Program-made: the position numbers and the translations under genes | Source of the DNA: Ahaetulla prasina | Lineage: Eukaryota > Chordata > Lepidosauria > Squamata > Colubridae | Assembly (NCBI RefSeq): GCF_028640845.1 | Contig: NC_080540.1 | Location: forward strand, 131,220,420 to 131,284,419 | Reading direction: 5' to 3' | DNA: 64,000 bases | In this document: piece by piece, positions 1 to 10,963 of the stretch | Layout of the letters: each line of letters opens with the position of its first letter | Numbering within the stretch: the first letter of the stretch is position 1 | The notes under the pieces: generated by a model | Databases searched by the model: none | What the model was told of the DNA's origin: nothing | The model's input: only the letters and a program-made list of their open reading frames with translations

Positions 1-163
1 GGTGGGAATGGAGATTTTGCAATATCCTTCCCCCAGGAGTGGGGAGGGATTTTGCAGTATCCTTTCCCTGCCACGCTCACCAAGCCACGCCCACCAAGCC
101 ACACCACACTCACCAAGCCACACGCACAGAACCGGTAGTAAAAAAAATTGAATTTTACCACTG
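1..163 (-). mobile_element. hAT-type MITE (CAGTGGTGAAAT family), cut by window start
   Basis: Read in reverse, it starts CAGTGGTAAAATTC, then has an ACCGGTTCT motif, GTGGCTTGGTGG repeats and AATCTCC/GGATACTG repeats. The same ends and body occur at 42718-43021, where an 8-bp target duplication is readable. The other end lies outside the window. Confidence 0.7.
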
Positions 164-788
164 CCTTGTACCTTATACTCCTATGCATCTGTTTTCCCCT
201 TGGATGACCGCAGAAAGCAATGCATCTTTATACAATTCATTTTACCTTTTAAAATCATTCATTTGTACTTTTCTTTGACCAATTTCTGAATTCAACTTAA
301 TTCAATGCAATGCAAGGTTACTTGGTATAGGATTAATAATGTTTGTTGCCTTCTTTATTAGTCCTTTATTATTTCTAGTAATTTATACTGGTTAATCTTA
401 TGGATGGCTTTACAGTGCAAATGAGAGCAATCATCCCTCCATCAATCCAACCTGAAGGTTTGACAGAGCAGCTGATTGGAATGCTTGTTCCACATCTGCC
501 GGTGGTAACTATTGCCACTTCTGAACAAGAGCATCAACCCATAGTTATGAACAATTAGGACAATTAGAACAACAGGTAGTAGTTCTCATTGTCATCTCTC
601 CTTCATGAGAAAAATCTCTGCAGTTAATTCCTTTCTCACTGGGGATTGTTTTGACAACACCATGAGTGAAGGAGAAAACAATCCAGTGTGACTGCTTTTT
701 TTTTATACAATTAATTTTAATTGCCTCGTGTAAGCTGAAGCAAAGCTCCAAGGAAGAATTATTGTAGAGATGTTTGGACCGTTTGTAA
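164..788. other. Unassigned AT-rich sequence
   Basis: No gene, clear repeat boundary or conserved coding signal was recognised. Open frames here are short and of chance type. Confidence 0.4.
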
Positions 789-1018
789 GCACACCAACAT
801 TAAGAGCTGCCGTGATGCAGTGGTTAGAATGCAGTACTGCAGGATACTTCTGCTGACTGCCGGCTATTTGGCAGATCGAATCTCACCAGGCTGCAGGTTG
901 ACTCAGCCTTCCATTCTTCCGAGGTGGGGAAAATGAGGACCCAGATTGTTGGGGGTAATTTGCTGACTTTGTAAACCATTTAGAGAGGGCTGTAAAGCAC
1001 TGTGAAGTGGTATATAAG
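789..1018 (+). mobile_element. tRNA-derived SINE, interrupted copy
   Basis: The 5' part has a tRNA-like A box (TGCAGTGGTTAGAATGC) and a B-box-like GATCGAATCTCAC. The body follows (GACTCAGCCTTCC, CCCAGATTGTTGGGGG), then the tail GTAAAGCACTGTGAAGTGG. The tail resumes at 1467 after an inserted hAT element. The same family occurs at 29205, 35872, 45437 and 50952. Confidence 0.8.
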
Positions 1019-1458
1019 CAGGGTTGGGCTCCCAGGGGTTCGGCAGGGTTCGAGCAATCCTCTAGCCAAGGATCGCCGAGGTTTGGCAAACCCCCAAATG
1101 CCACCCCTGGCTGGCCACTCCCACCCTGATCCACCCATGAGTCTCCATGAGGCCCGTTCATCATTCCAGGTAAAGGGGCCGCATGGAGGGTCTGGGAGGG
1201 CAAAAAATGGGCCTACCAGGAGTTCTGGAAGTCTGGAAATGGGCCTGTTTCTGGCCTACAGAGGGCCTCCAGACCCTAGGGGAAGCAGTTTTTGCTCTCT
1301 GAGAGGCTCGAGGAAAGCCTTCCGATACTGGGGAAGGTGAAAAACGCCCCCACCCCACCCCGTGGTGCAGACAGCCGACTAGGCCATGCCCACCATGGCC
1401 ACACACACCCAGCAACAGGGCAGTGAACCCGTTGCTAAAGGATCTGAAGCCCACCCCG
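1019..1458. mobile_element. hAT-like nonautonomous element inserted in a SINE
   Basis: The element is flanked by an exact 8-bp duplication TATATAAG at 1011-1018 and 1459-1466. Its ends, CAGGGTTGGGCT and the inverse of CGGGGTGGGCTT, form short imperfect inverted repeats. The size is 440 bp and no transposase is encoded. Target length and end sequence point to the hAT superfamily. Confidence 0.75.
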
Positions 1459-1482
1459 TATATAAGTCTAAGTGCTATTTCC

Positions 1483-1768
1483 AGATCCCTCACATCCTGG
1501 ACATAAACTGTTTCAACTCCTACCACCAAAACGACGCTACAGAGCACTGCACACCAGAACAGCTAGACACAAGAACAGTTTTTTCCCGAAGGCCATCACT
1601 CTGCTAAACAAATAATTCCATCAACACTGTCAAACTATTTACTAAATCTACACTACTATTAATCTTCTCATCGTTTCCATTACCAATCTCTTTCCACTTA
1701 TGACTGTATGACTGTAACTTTTTGTTGCTATCATTAAGGGTTAAATTGCAACCTATGACCATCATTTG
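1483..1768 (+). mobile_element. CR1/L2-type LINE 3' end (family with TTCTA tail elsewhere)
   Basis: It matches, block for block, the 3' regions at 18378, 19445, 35395 and 54425 (CACATCCTGGACATAAACTG, ACAGTTTTTTCCCGAAGGCC, CACTTATGACTGTATGACTG). This copy stops before the polyadenylation and microsatellite portion. Confidence 0.8.
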
Positions 1769-3009
1769 TGATGGTCTGAGAAGGAAGTGCAGATTGGGAC
1801 TGCCGCCAAAGCAGCAAAAGTAAAAGAGGCCTTTGCAACTGATTTGCTGCAAAGATGTTGATGCAATAAGACGATTTTATAGGTCTGTAATCTATGAACC
1901 AGTTACTGCTTTCTCAAGTTTTGTTACTACAAATGCCTTAAAAGCCGATTCCCAGATTTTGTGCTTGTGAATCAGAGCTAAGTCATAAGCTCAGTTTCGT
2001 TCAGGGATAATGATATTTAATCTTCTCTTTTAGTTTTGGGAGATATAAGAAGTATTTGTTTACATAAACGGGAAGAACTTGTTGGGTGAACTAGTAACAC
2101 ATTGTTCTTGACTTAGCAATTATTTATGTCGTTTGATCCAGAACTGCAGCTCTGGGATCCAGAGTTGCTGTGTTGAAAACAGAATTAGGGATGTGTCTTT
2201 TTGACAGCTGACTTGATTTGGATTCTGTAGGTGTTTCGGGCAGGCCCAAAGAGTTACCACCTAAAACAAAGCAGTAAATGCAGTTCTCTACCTAGTCAAG
2301 CCAAAGCGCAAAGGAAAAAAAATATAGGCTTTTTTCCCATTTACAGGGAAAAGAAAAAAAAACACAAATAATAAAGAAAATGCCTAACTTTTTTTTTCTT
2401 TTTCATGAAATTACAAGTCTTCCTGGCAGAAGTGCATCATTTTCTGCCTCAGGCTGAGGCCAGACCCAGCATATGGGATGTCTATTTCCTTGTGTTTAGG
2501 GAGCAACTCCTGGAACATAGATGTTTGTGAAAGAAAGGGAAAATTTAACTAGGGGCACATTTTTATTCTTTAACCCTGGGCCTCTTTCCTAGTGAACGGG
2601 CTGCTTTGGGCACTTGAACTTTCCCTAATCAAAGCAGATAATGATGAAATGTGCATAGTATTTGAAACTTCATCTAGATAGTGAACCAGTTTCATAAAGT
2701 GGCCAGGAGGGAAACAGAGGTGAAAGTTGCTTTGTTCCTACTGAATCATAAAAATATTTCAGGCTGTTCCCAGAGCTGTGGTAAGATGACCCGAGATAGA
2801 GAACTAAGAAGACTTAGTTTTATATTATTAATATGGTTGGTAACACAGTCAGTCTGATGGTAAGATTGGATCTGACATTTTTGTCCAACTATCAAGTCCT
2901 TCCCACAAACCTGGAATAGCAGATGTTGAGGGCGACAACTGCGGGGATGACCCTCCACCTCCACATAAACATAAACATTGTATCATCTTGGCCTTCTTTC
3001 CCCACCTGG
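1769..3009. other. Unassigned sequence between LINE fragments
   Basis: No exon, repeat boundary or RNA gene was recognised. A-rich and T-rich runs occur near 2314-2400. Confidence 0.4.
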
Positions 3010-6000
3010 GTCATTATCTGCCTTTTTTGTCATCAATGGATTTTTTCAGCCGGTTTCTGTCCCGTCATTGTGCCATCTTTTTAACAGCTTGACTAACCAG
3101 GACTGGTTTTCCACCATTTCTTGCGGTTTTTATGATATGATATATTCACGGACACAACTTCTTGGTTTACGAGATGCCCCACTCTCGTGGATATGGCCCC
3201 CCTCTCTATCGAGGGCCTACCTTGATGACAGATTTTGGAATCCCGAGAGGTGGCATGTGGCTAAGAGGGGGTTAAGGGGTTTTTTAAAAGGTTTTTTAGA
3301 GAAATTTTTAAATAATTTAAATAAGGGGTTTTTAGGGGGTCGGAGGGCTGAAAGGGATTTGGGAGAAATCCCATCAGATCCATGGCTAGACCTTATAAAG
3401 ACTCACAGCAGGGACTCTTTTGATTCGGAGGTGGAAGAAGAGGCAGGAGCTCTATGCCATGCGGGTGGTGTTATCTGCACAGTAACTGGGAGGGGCAGAT
3501 ATGGCGGGAGTGGGGGCCCATATCATGTTCGGGGAGTGCGCGCTCGCTGTTTGCAAGTGATCGCGCCCTCCGATCCCCCTGACTCTTCCCGTTCCCTGAG
3601 TGGACTAAGTCCTCAGAGTCTGGGCCTTCGGTTGATGTTGTGCAATGCCAGGTCCATGGTAAATAAAGCCCCCCTCGTTTGTGATCTTATTCAAGAGGGG
3701 GGTGCGGACCTGATGGGCATTACGGAGACCTGGTTAGGCACGGAAGGGGGAGTTCGCCTGGTGGAAATGTGCCCACCAGGTTTCCGTGCATTTCATCAGC
3801 CGAGGGCCCAGGGTAGGGGGGGGAGTGGCGGTTGTTATCAACAAGAGTTTAGAGCCAAGGGAGACCACTGTACCACAGATAGCCGGATGTGAATCCCTCT
3901 TTGTGAAGTGGGGCCTGGGGGGGCAGGGGGGCTTGTTGATCACGTACCTAGCTCCTTGCTACGTGACAGCAGCCCTGCCCGAGCTGCTGGATGTAATCGC
4001 CAGGATGGCGGTTGAGACCCCCAGACTTATGGTCATGGGGGATTTCAACCTGCCATTGGTGGGTGAGGAGTCCATGGCAGCTCGGGAGTTCATGGCTTCC
4101 ATGACGGCCCTGGACCTGACCCAGTTAGTGACGTGTCCCACTCACATCGGGGAAAACACTCTGGACTTGATTTTCGTCTCTGGACAGTGGTTGAATGATC
4201 TGGAACTAGGGGATATAGTTATTAAACCCTTGTCATGGTCGGATCATTCTCTCCTTCAACTCGACTTTCGAACCGCTGACCCTCACCGCAGGGAGATGGG
4301 ACCAGTTCGCTGGTTCCGTCCCAGGTGCCTGATGGACCCGGAGAGGTTCCAGATGGAGCTTGGGCCGCTACCTGAGGACTTGGCCTGCGGCTTGACTGGG
4401 GACCTTGTCGCTGCCTAGGAAGGGGCGACGGCGGGGGCTCTGGATTGGGTCGTGCCTTTGCGGCCTCTGACTCGGTGCCGCTCTCGATTAGCTCCTTGGT
4501 ATTCCGAGGAGCTAAGAGAGATGAAGCACTGGAGAAGACACCTGGAGAGTAATTGGAGGGCCACCCGCTCCGAATCTGACCGGACACTAATGCGGTCTCA
4601 AATTCAGACCTATCTGGTGGTGATGAAGGTGGCAAAACAGGAGTATTTTTCCACCCTCATTGCATCTGCAGATAACCGCCCAGCCGCCCTGTTTCGGGTA
4701 ACCCGCTCCCTTATTCATCAGGGAGCATTGGAAGACCCCCTCCAGGGACGAGCTGAGGAGTTTGTACAGTATCTGCAAGATAAAATCGCTCAGATTCGGG
4801 AAGGATGCAGATTGGGTAGGGCCGGGCGAGATGGCGGAGGCTGGTCTTGATGTCTCCATCTGGGATGAGTTCGATTCTGTGACTCCTGAGGACATGGACA
4901 GGATACTGGGGAGGCTGAATGCAACCACATGTTTATTGGACCCGTGTCCCTCCTGGTTGGTGCTGGCCATCCGGGAGGTTACACGTGGCTGGCTTTGGGG
5001 GATTATTAATGCTTCTTTGTTGGAAGGGGTTGTTCCTTCCGCCTTGAAAGAGGCGGTGGTGAGACCCCTCCTCAAGAAGCCTTCCCTGGATCCAGCCATT
5101 TTGTCTAATTATCGTCCTGTCTCCAACCTTCTTTTTACGGCGAAGGTTGTTGAGAGTGTGGTTGCACGACAGTTCCCTCAGTACCTGGATGAAACTGTCT
5201 ATCTAGACCCGTTCCAGTCCGGCTTCCGGCCCGGTTACAGCACAGAGACGGCCTTGGTCGCGTTGGTTGATGATCTCTGGAGGGCTCGGGACAGGGGTTG
5301 TTCCTCTGTCCTAGTCCTATTAGATCTCTTGGCGGCTTTCGATACCATCGACCATGGTATCCTGCTGCGGCGGCTCAGGGGGCTAGGAGTGGGGGGCACT
5401 GTTTATCGGTGGTTCTCCTCCTATCTCTCCGACCGGTCGCAGACGGTGTTGGCAGGAGGGCAGAGGTCGACTCCGAGGCGCCTCCTATGTGGGGTGCCAC
5501 AAGGGTTGGTCCTCTCACCTCTTCTGTTCAACATCTATATGAAGCCGCTGGGTGAGATCATCCGTGGCTTTGGGGTGCGATGTCATCTGTACGCTGATGA
5601 CACCCAGCTGTACATATCCACCCCAGGCCACCCCAACGAGGCCGTTGACGTCATGTCCCGGTGTCTGGAAGCCGTACGGGTCTGGATGGGGAGGAACAGA
5701 CTTCAGCTCAATCCCTCGAAGACCGAGTGGCTGTGGATGCCGGCTTCCCAGTACAGCCAGCTTACTCCATTGCTGACTGTTGGGGGCGAGTCGTTGGCCC
5801 CCCATGGAGAGGGTGCGCAACTTAGGCATCCTCCTGGATGCACGGCTGTCTCTTGAAGATCATTTGACGGCCATCGCCAGGGGGGCTGTTTATCAGGTTT
5901 GCCTGATTCGCCAGTTGTGTCCCTTTCTGGATTGGGTTTCCTTGCGCACAGTCACCCATGCCTTCGTTACATCTCGCCTGGACTACTGCAATGCTGTCTA

Positions 6001-6648
6001 CATGGGGCTCCCCTTGAAGAGCACCCGGAAGCTCCAACTGGTCCAGAATGCGGCCGCGCGGGTGATAGAGGGAGCACCTTGTGGCTCCCATATAACACCT
6101 CTCCTGCGCGGGCTGCACTGGCTTCCGGTGGTCTTTCGGGTGCAATTCAAGGTGTTGGTTACCATCTTTAAAGCGCTCCATGGCTTAGGACCGGGCTATT
6201 TATGGGACTGCCTACTGCCACAAACAGCCTCCTACCAACCTGTGCGCTCCCACAGGGAGGACCTCCTTGGGGTGCCATCGGTGAAACAATGTCGACTGGC
6301 AACCCCCAGGGGTAGGGCCTTCTCTGTGGGGGCTCCTGCCCTCTGGAATGAGCTACCTCTGGGACTTCGCCAACTCCCCGACCTTCGGACCTTCCGCCGT
6401 GAGCTGAAGACTCTTTTATTCCATTGAGCTGGGCTAGCCTGAATAAGTAATTTTAAATGGGGTTTTATTTTTTTGAATTACTTACTTTTTAATATTTTTG
6501 GCCACTATTTATATAAATTTTAGTCTGTTTTTAATTTGTATTTATTGTATTTTTTAATTGGCTGTGAACCGCCTGAGTCCTTCGGGAGAAGGGCGGTATA
6601 CAAATGCAATTATAAATAAAAATAAAAATAAATAAATAAAAAATAAAT
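3010..6648 (+). mobile_element. CR1-clade LINE, nearly full length, inactive
   Basis: A non-LTR retrotransposon with ORF2 (endonuclease then reverse transcriptase), a 3' UTR with the block GAACCGCCTGAGTCCTTCGG, and an (AAATA)n tail. The 3' block is shared with the antisense copies at 22332, 36723 and 58475. The 5' boundary is uncertain and ORF1 was not found. Confidence 0.88.
3190..6427 (+). pseudogene. CR1 ORF2 (endonuclease and reverse transcriptase), broken
   Basis: ORF2 copies the element by target-primed reverse transcription. The endonuclease region spans about 3620-4400 (LMLCNARSMVNKA near its start, GITETWL, MVMGDFNLP, SWSDHSLL). Reverse transcriptase follows (NYRPVSNL, DPFQSGFRPGYSTETALVAL, FDTIDHGIL, SPLLFNIYM, catalytic YADD near 5589-5600), and the C-terminal part has LDYCNAVYMGLP. 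The frame is lost near 3800-3830 in a G run, stopped at 4416-4418 (TAG), shifted near 4805-4840 and shifted again near 5795-5810 in a C run, so the copy cannot make ORF2p. Confidence 0.9.
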
Positions 6649-7307
6649 AATGGTGTTAAAGGTAGCCTTGCAAAATGTAAGCAGTTCAATTGTCTTTTGC
6701 AATTGACTGATGGTGAACAACAACAACAACAACAACAACGATGGCAAATTCAGTATTCAGTCATCTGATGGAAAACAGTTTGTACCCAGTAGAACAAAAA
6801 GGAAATTACAAAAAATCAAGAGGAACAAAAGATCAGCTGCTCATTGACAAAATGTACTAAAAAATGCAAAACGAAGAAGAGCAAATTTAAATATGGCATG
6901 GATAGATTACAAGAAGGCATTTGACACATTACCCCACAGCTGGGTTAATGCCTGTCTGAAAAATTTTGGAATCAGCAAAAATATTTGTACATTTTTGAAA
7001 GCAAATATTCAAAAATGGAAAACAGTTCTAACAGCAAATGGGGAAAACATTGGTGAAGTCAACATCAGACGAGGAATCTTCCAAGGGGACTCTTTTGACA
7101 CTACTGTTCAACATCGCATTATTTCCACTGACAATAATCCTATGAAACACAAAACTGGGCTACCAAATCTCAAGCCAACATGGCAAGATAAACCATCTAC
7201 TATACATGGATGACTTAAAACTGTATGCAAAAATCAATATTCAACACAGTTCAACTGTTCAGCAGCAACATCAGAATGAACTTTGGACTTTGAAAAATGT
7301 GCTATAC

Positions 7308-7838
7308 CAGTGGTGAAATGTAAAATTTATTACTGTGGGTGTGGCTTGGTGGTGGTGGGGTAATGTGACTGGGTGGGCGTGGCCAACTTTTTTTTTTTTT
7401 ACTTTTAAAAGCATTTTTTCTCTGTTTCTCTGAGTTACCTGATCATCAGTCTGATGATCAGGCAACTCAGCTGGGATCACCAGAGGAGCCTTTTAAATGC
7501 TTTCAAAGGGTTCTGACGATCCCAGCTGAGTTGCCTAATCGCCAGAACCCTTTAAAAGTATTTTTAACAGCCTCTTTGGCCAAAAAGGTTGTAGAAAAAT
7601 GCTTTTAAAAGGTTCTGGCGATCCCAGCTGAGCCGCGGGATCATCAGAGGCTTTTTAAAAAAAAATTTAAAAGCATTTTTTCGGTCAAAGAAAAAATGCT
7701 TTTAAAAGTAAAAAAACAAAAAATCTCTGATGATCGCGCGGCTCACTGGACATGGGAGGGGGAAAGGCAGGGATTTTTGCTACTGGTTCTCCGAACCACC
7801 CACCGCCATCGCTATGAACCGGGTGCATTTCACCCCTG
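7308..7838. mobile_element. hAT-type nonautonomous element inside the R4 LINE
   Basis: Its ends are CAGTGGTGAAATG and CATTTCACCCCTG, imperfect inverted repeats. Flanks are TGCTATAC (7300-7307) and TGCTATCC (7839-7846), an 8-bp duplication with one mismatch. The interior has inverted blocks of CCCAGCTGAGTTGCC. It is 531 bp with no transposase. Related sequence lies at 19979-20846. Confidence 0.78.
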
Positions 7839-8335
7839 TGCTATCCTATCCATGCAGCGAGAAAAAATGGGAAAAAAATAGAAGGAATAGAACTGGGAAA
7901 TGAAAGCATCGTGAAAGCATTAGCAAAGGATGATGGTTACAAATACCTAGCATATTGGAAGCAGATAACATCTTGAATGGAAAAGTCAAAGAGTCAAGCA
8001 AAAGAACTACATCAAGAGGGTCCCCAAAATATTAAAATCAAAACTGAATGCTGGAAACATAATTAAAGGCATTAATACATGGGCAGTTCCAGTGATACGC
8101 TACTCAGCTGGAATCATCAACTGGATTAGTGGCTGAACTGGAAAACCTGGACTGGAAAACATGTAAACTTTTAAATATGTACCACGCTTTACATCCATGA
8201 AGTAACACTGACAGGTTGTACCTGCCAAGAACAATAGATGGCAGAGGGCTATTGCAAATCCATCAAACTGTAGAAGAAGAAAAATGTAGTTTGAATGATT
8301 ATGTGAACCAAAGTACAGAAATATTGCTGTAGGCT

Positions 8336-9178
8336 GTGAAAACGAAAAACATTATAAAAACAACAGAAACAAAGGCAGAATATAAGGAAAAACAGCTGTA
8401 TGACAGGTTAAATGAATGGAAAACCAAAACTCTGCATGGACAGCACTTGAAAAATATTGAAGGAAAATGTGATAATAACTTGACATGGGCATGGCTTAAG
8501 AGAGGAACCATCAAGAAAGAAACAGAAGGCTTAATACTTGCTGCTCAAAAACAAGCACTACAAACTAATGTTCTGAAAGTGAAGATACAAAAATCCACTG
8601 ACAATCCAAACTGCCAACTTTGCAACGACAAAGTTGAAACTGTTTCACACTTGATATGTGAGTGCAGCAAAATCGTGCAAACTGATTACAAAGCTAGACA
8701 CGATCGAGTTGCTAAATTAGTCCACTGGTCATTATGTAAAAAATATGCCTTATCTGTATCCGAAAAGTCATGGGAGCATAAAGTGGAAAAAGTCATCGAA
8801 AATGAGATGGTGAAGATCCTGTGGAACTTTTGAATACAGGAGGAGTGTCATTTGGAACACAACATGCCAGGTATCATGGTTGTCGAGGGCTGAAGCATAC
8901 AGTTTATTGATATTGCTGTACCAGAAGATGCCAGAGTTGAAGAAAAAGAACTGGAAAAAATCATGAAATATCGTGACCTGGCCATCGAAACTACACGGCT
9001 ATGGATGAAACATGTAACAGTGATACCCATTATCATCAGGGCACTTGGTACCATGTCCAAGAATTTTATAAGATACACCAACAAATTGCAGCTTCCTGCA
9101 GTAACACCAGAAGAACTGCAAAAAACTGCGCTGCTTGGAACATCATATATTTTAAGAAGGTACTTGGTTGATACCTAG
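8336..9178 (+). pseudogene. R4-type ORF C-terminus: zinc knuckle and RLE endonuclease
   Basis: A 165-codon open stretch (8336-8833) ends in a stop. The endonuclease core continues in other frames, reading DIAVPEDARVEEKELEKI near 8910-8960 and then KYRDLAIETTRLWMKH from 8964. The enzyme would nick target DNA for RT priming. It is inactive because of the frame breaks. Confidence 0.8.
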
Positions 9179-9938
9179 GACACTGGCAGCAACCCGTATC
9201 AACCATCAGCACCAGTCAATGGTATTTGTGATGCTTTTTTGAATGTTCAGTTGACTGAGTTTCATGTTTAATGAATAAAGATAAATAATAATAATATTTA
9301 TGAAAGGGAGAAAGAGCCACTACAAGGAAGATTTCCAGGTGGCCAAAAGAAACTGGATATCTTGGGCTCCAGTGACGTCACCGCTCCTGCTGGGTGCTCT
9401 AATAGAGCACTCCGTGTTAGAAGATTGTAAAAGTCAGTGAAACAGAAAAAATCACTGTTCACTGAGCTTAGCATACCCTCTGGGAAAAAGGGGGTTATGC
9501 AGAGTTGTGGAAAAGTGGCAGGTCTGACAGGGGGTTTGCTCTTAAGAGCGAATTTTCCTGGATTTATGATCCCACCGAATTCCACTCCCTCCAACTTCAA
9601 ACACGCTCCTGTTTTTTATCAGGAAAAAGGAGTGGAGAGTCGCTTCTGCTCAAAAGGACTTATTAAATTGATTGATTTTCTAAGCAGACGGGAATTTCAC
9701 AAGCGTTCGATCTTTGATGTAGAATCAGCACGGCAAGTACTGACTCCCTTTCTGAAACCTGAAACCTTTCTTTGTCTTTGATTAATTGACTTTTAAAATG
9801 GCGTCTGAAAGTGAAAGTAAAATTTTTTTAGTACGATAAAGTAGCGTTATTTGTGGATTGTTACAAGCGGAGTTTTTATACTGAAAGGAGGGAAGGAGAG
9901 TTATTAAGTTTGAATTCCTGATTCTTTTGAAGACAGAA

Positions 9939-10963
9939 TGGCAGCTAAACCTTTAAAGCCTTCTGGAAGAAGGGGATCTGAACCAAGTCTTGAGGAAATA
10001 TTGAAAGAAAGAACAATTAAAACTTTCTGAAGATAGGCAAAAAGAGATGATGGAGAATTTTAATGCAAAAATAAGAGAAGATATTCTCATGGCAGTTCAA
10101 GGACTGAGTAAAAAATTGAGGATTGGAAGGAAATGCAACAGATCTCTCAGTCAAATAAGCATTTAGAAGACAAAATGAAAGGTGTTCAGAAAAAGTGGAT
10201 CAAAATGAAGATCAGGTTGTGATATTACAATATAAACTTATGGAAGGAGCTCTTAGAATTGTGGTATGCAAGAAGAGCGAGGAGAAGACTTAAGAAAAAT
10301 TATATCAGAAGCATTGGCTGAATTTATTGAAGTGGACCCCAAGAGGTAGCTTACCAAATTGATAAAATATATAGAGTTAATTCTTGGATTGCAAGACAGA
10401 GAAAGCTTCCTCGGGACATTGTGGTTTATTTTGTGAAAAGGACTATGAGAAATCAGATTCTGCAAGTTTCATATCAGACAACTTTAAAAATTGGAGAACA
10501 GGAGTTGAAGGTGTTGAAAGAGATTCCTTCAAAGATGTTAAGAGATAGGAAGGAATTTGCTTTTTTTACACAAGAACTTAAAAAACATCAGATTCAATTC
10601 AGATGGGAGGTGCCAGTTGGACTGACAGTATTCTATCAAGGAAGGAGATATAGAATTGACACTGTTTTAAAGGCAAAGGATTTTCTTTCTACAGTTTTGA
10701 AAGTCGAAATAGAAGTGATAGAAAAACTTCAAGAGACTCAAGAAGGCGTGGTGATCCAAGAGCCTTCATTGCTGCCAGTATTAGAGGAACCACAAGAGCA
10801 AAGGGTGACAAGAGGAGCTCTTAAGCGTAAAGAAGAGCAACAGTCTCAAAGTAAAAGTCAGGATCCCAGTATGGAAGCTGTGGGAGGAGCTAGACGGAAG
10901 ATACCGGAGGAGGAGCTTCCGTTGTCTGCTTCAAAGCTTCAGGAGGCCAGTAATGGCAAATAG
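9939..10963 (+). pseudogene. L1 ORF1 (RNA-binding chaperone), broken
   Basis: ORF1p binds L1 RNA in the retrotransposition particle. A likely start is ATG 9939 (MAAKPLKPSGRRG), followed by frame breaks. The C-terminal part is open from 10421 to 10963 and reads SKMLRDRKEFAFFTQELKKH then VPVGLTVFYQGRRYRID, the pattern of the L1 ORF1 C-terminal domain. The end overlaps ORF2: its TAG is at 10961-10963 and the ORF2 ATG is at 10953. Confidence 0.78.

Larger units (their letters stand above)
6740..9299 (+). mobile_element. R4/Dong-clade LINE, 5'-truncated, split by a hAT element
   Basis: RT pieces include SRGTKDQLLIDK, MAWIDYKKAFDTLPHSWVN near 6893, and a YMDD catalytic motif near 7205-7220. The C-terminal region, seen in 8336-9178, has a zinc knuckle (CQLC...HLICEC) followed by the restriction-enzyme-like endonuclease signature (RDLAIETTRLW...VIPIIIRALG). 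This order is typical of R2/R4 elements and unlike CR1 or L1. The 3' end is a TAATAATAATA-type tail. Frameshifts and stops occur throughout. A hAT element occupies 7308-7838. Confidence 0.85.

Noticed and set aside
789..1018. Functional tRNA gene
   Set aside because: The A- and B-box-like motifs belong to a repeated SINE with several copies in the window; no tRNA cloverleaf or anticodon arm could be drawn.
3190..6427. Active CR1 element
   Set aside because: At least three frameshifts and one in-frame stop interrupt ORF2.
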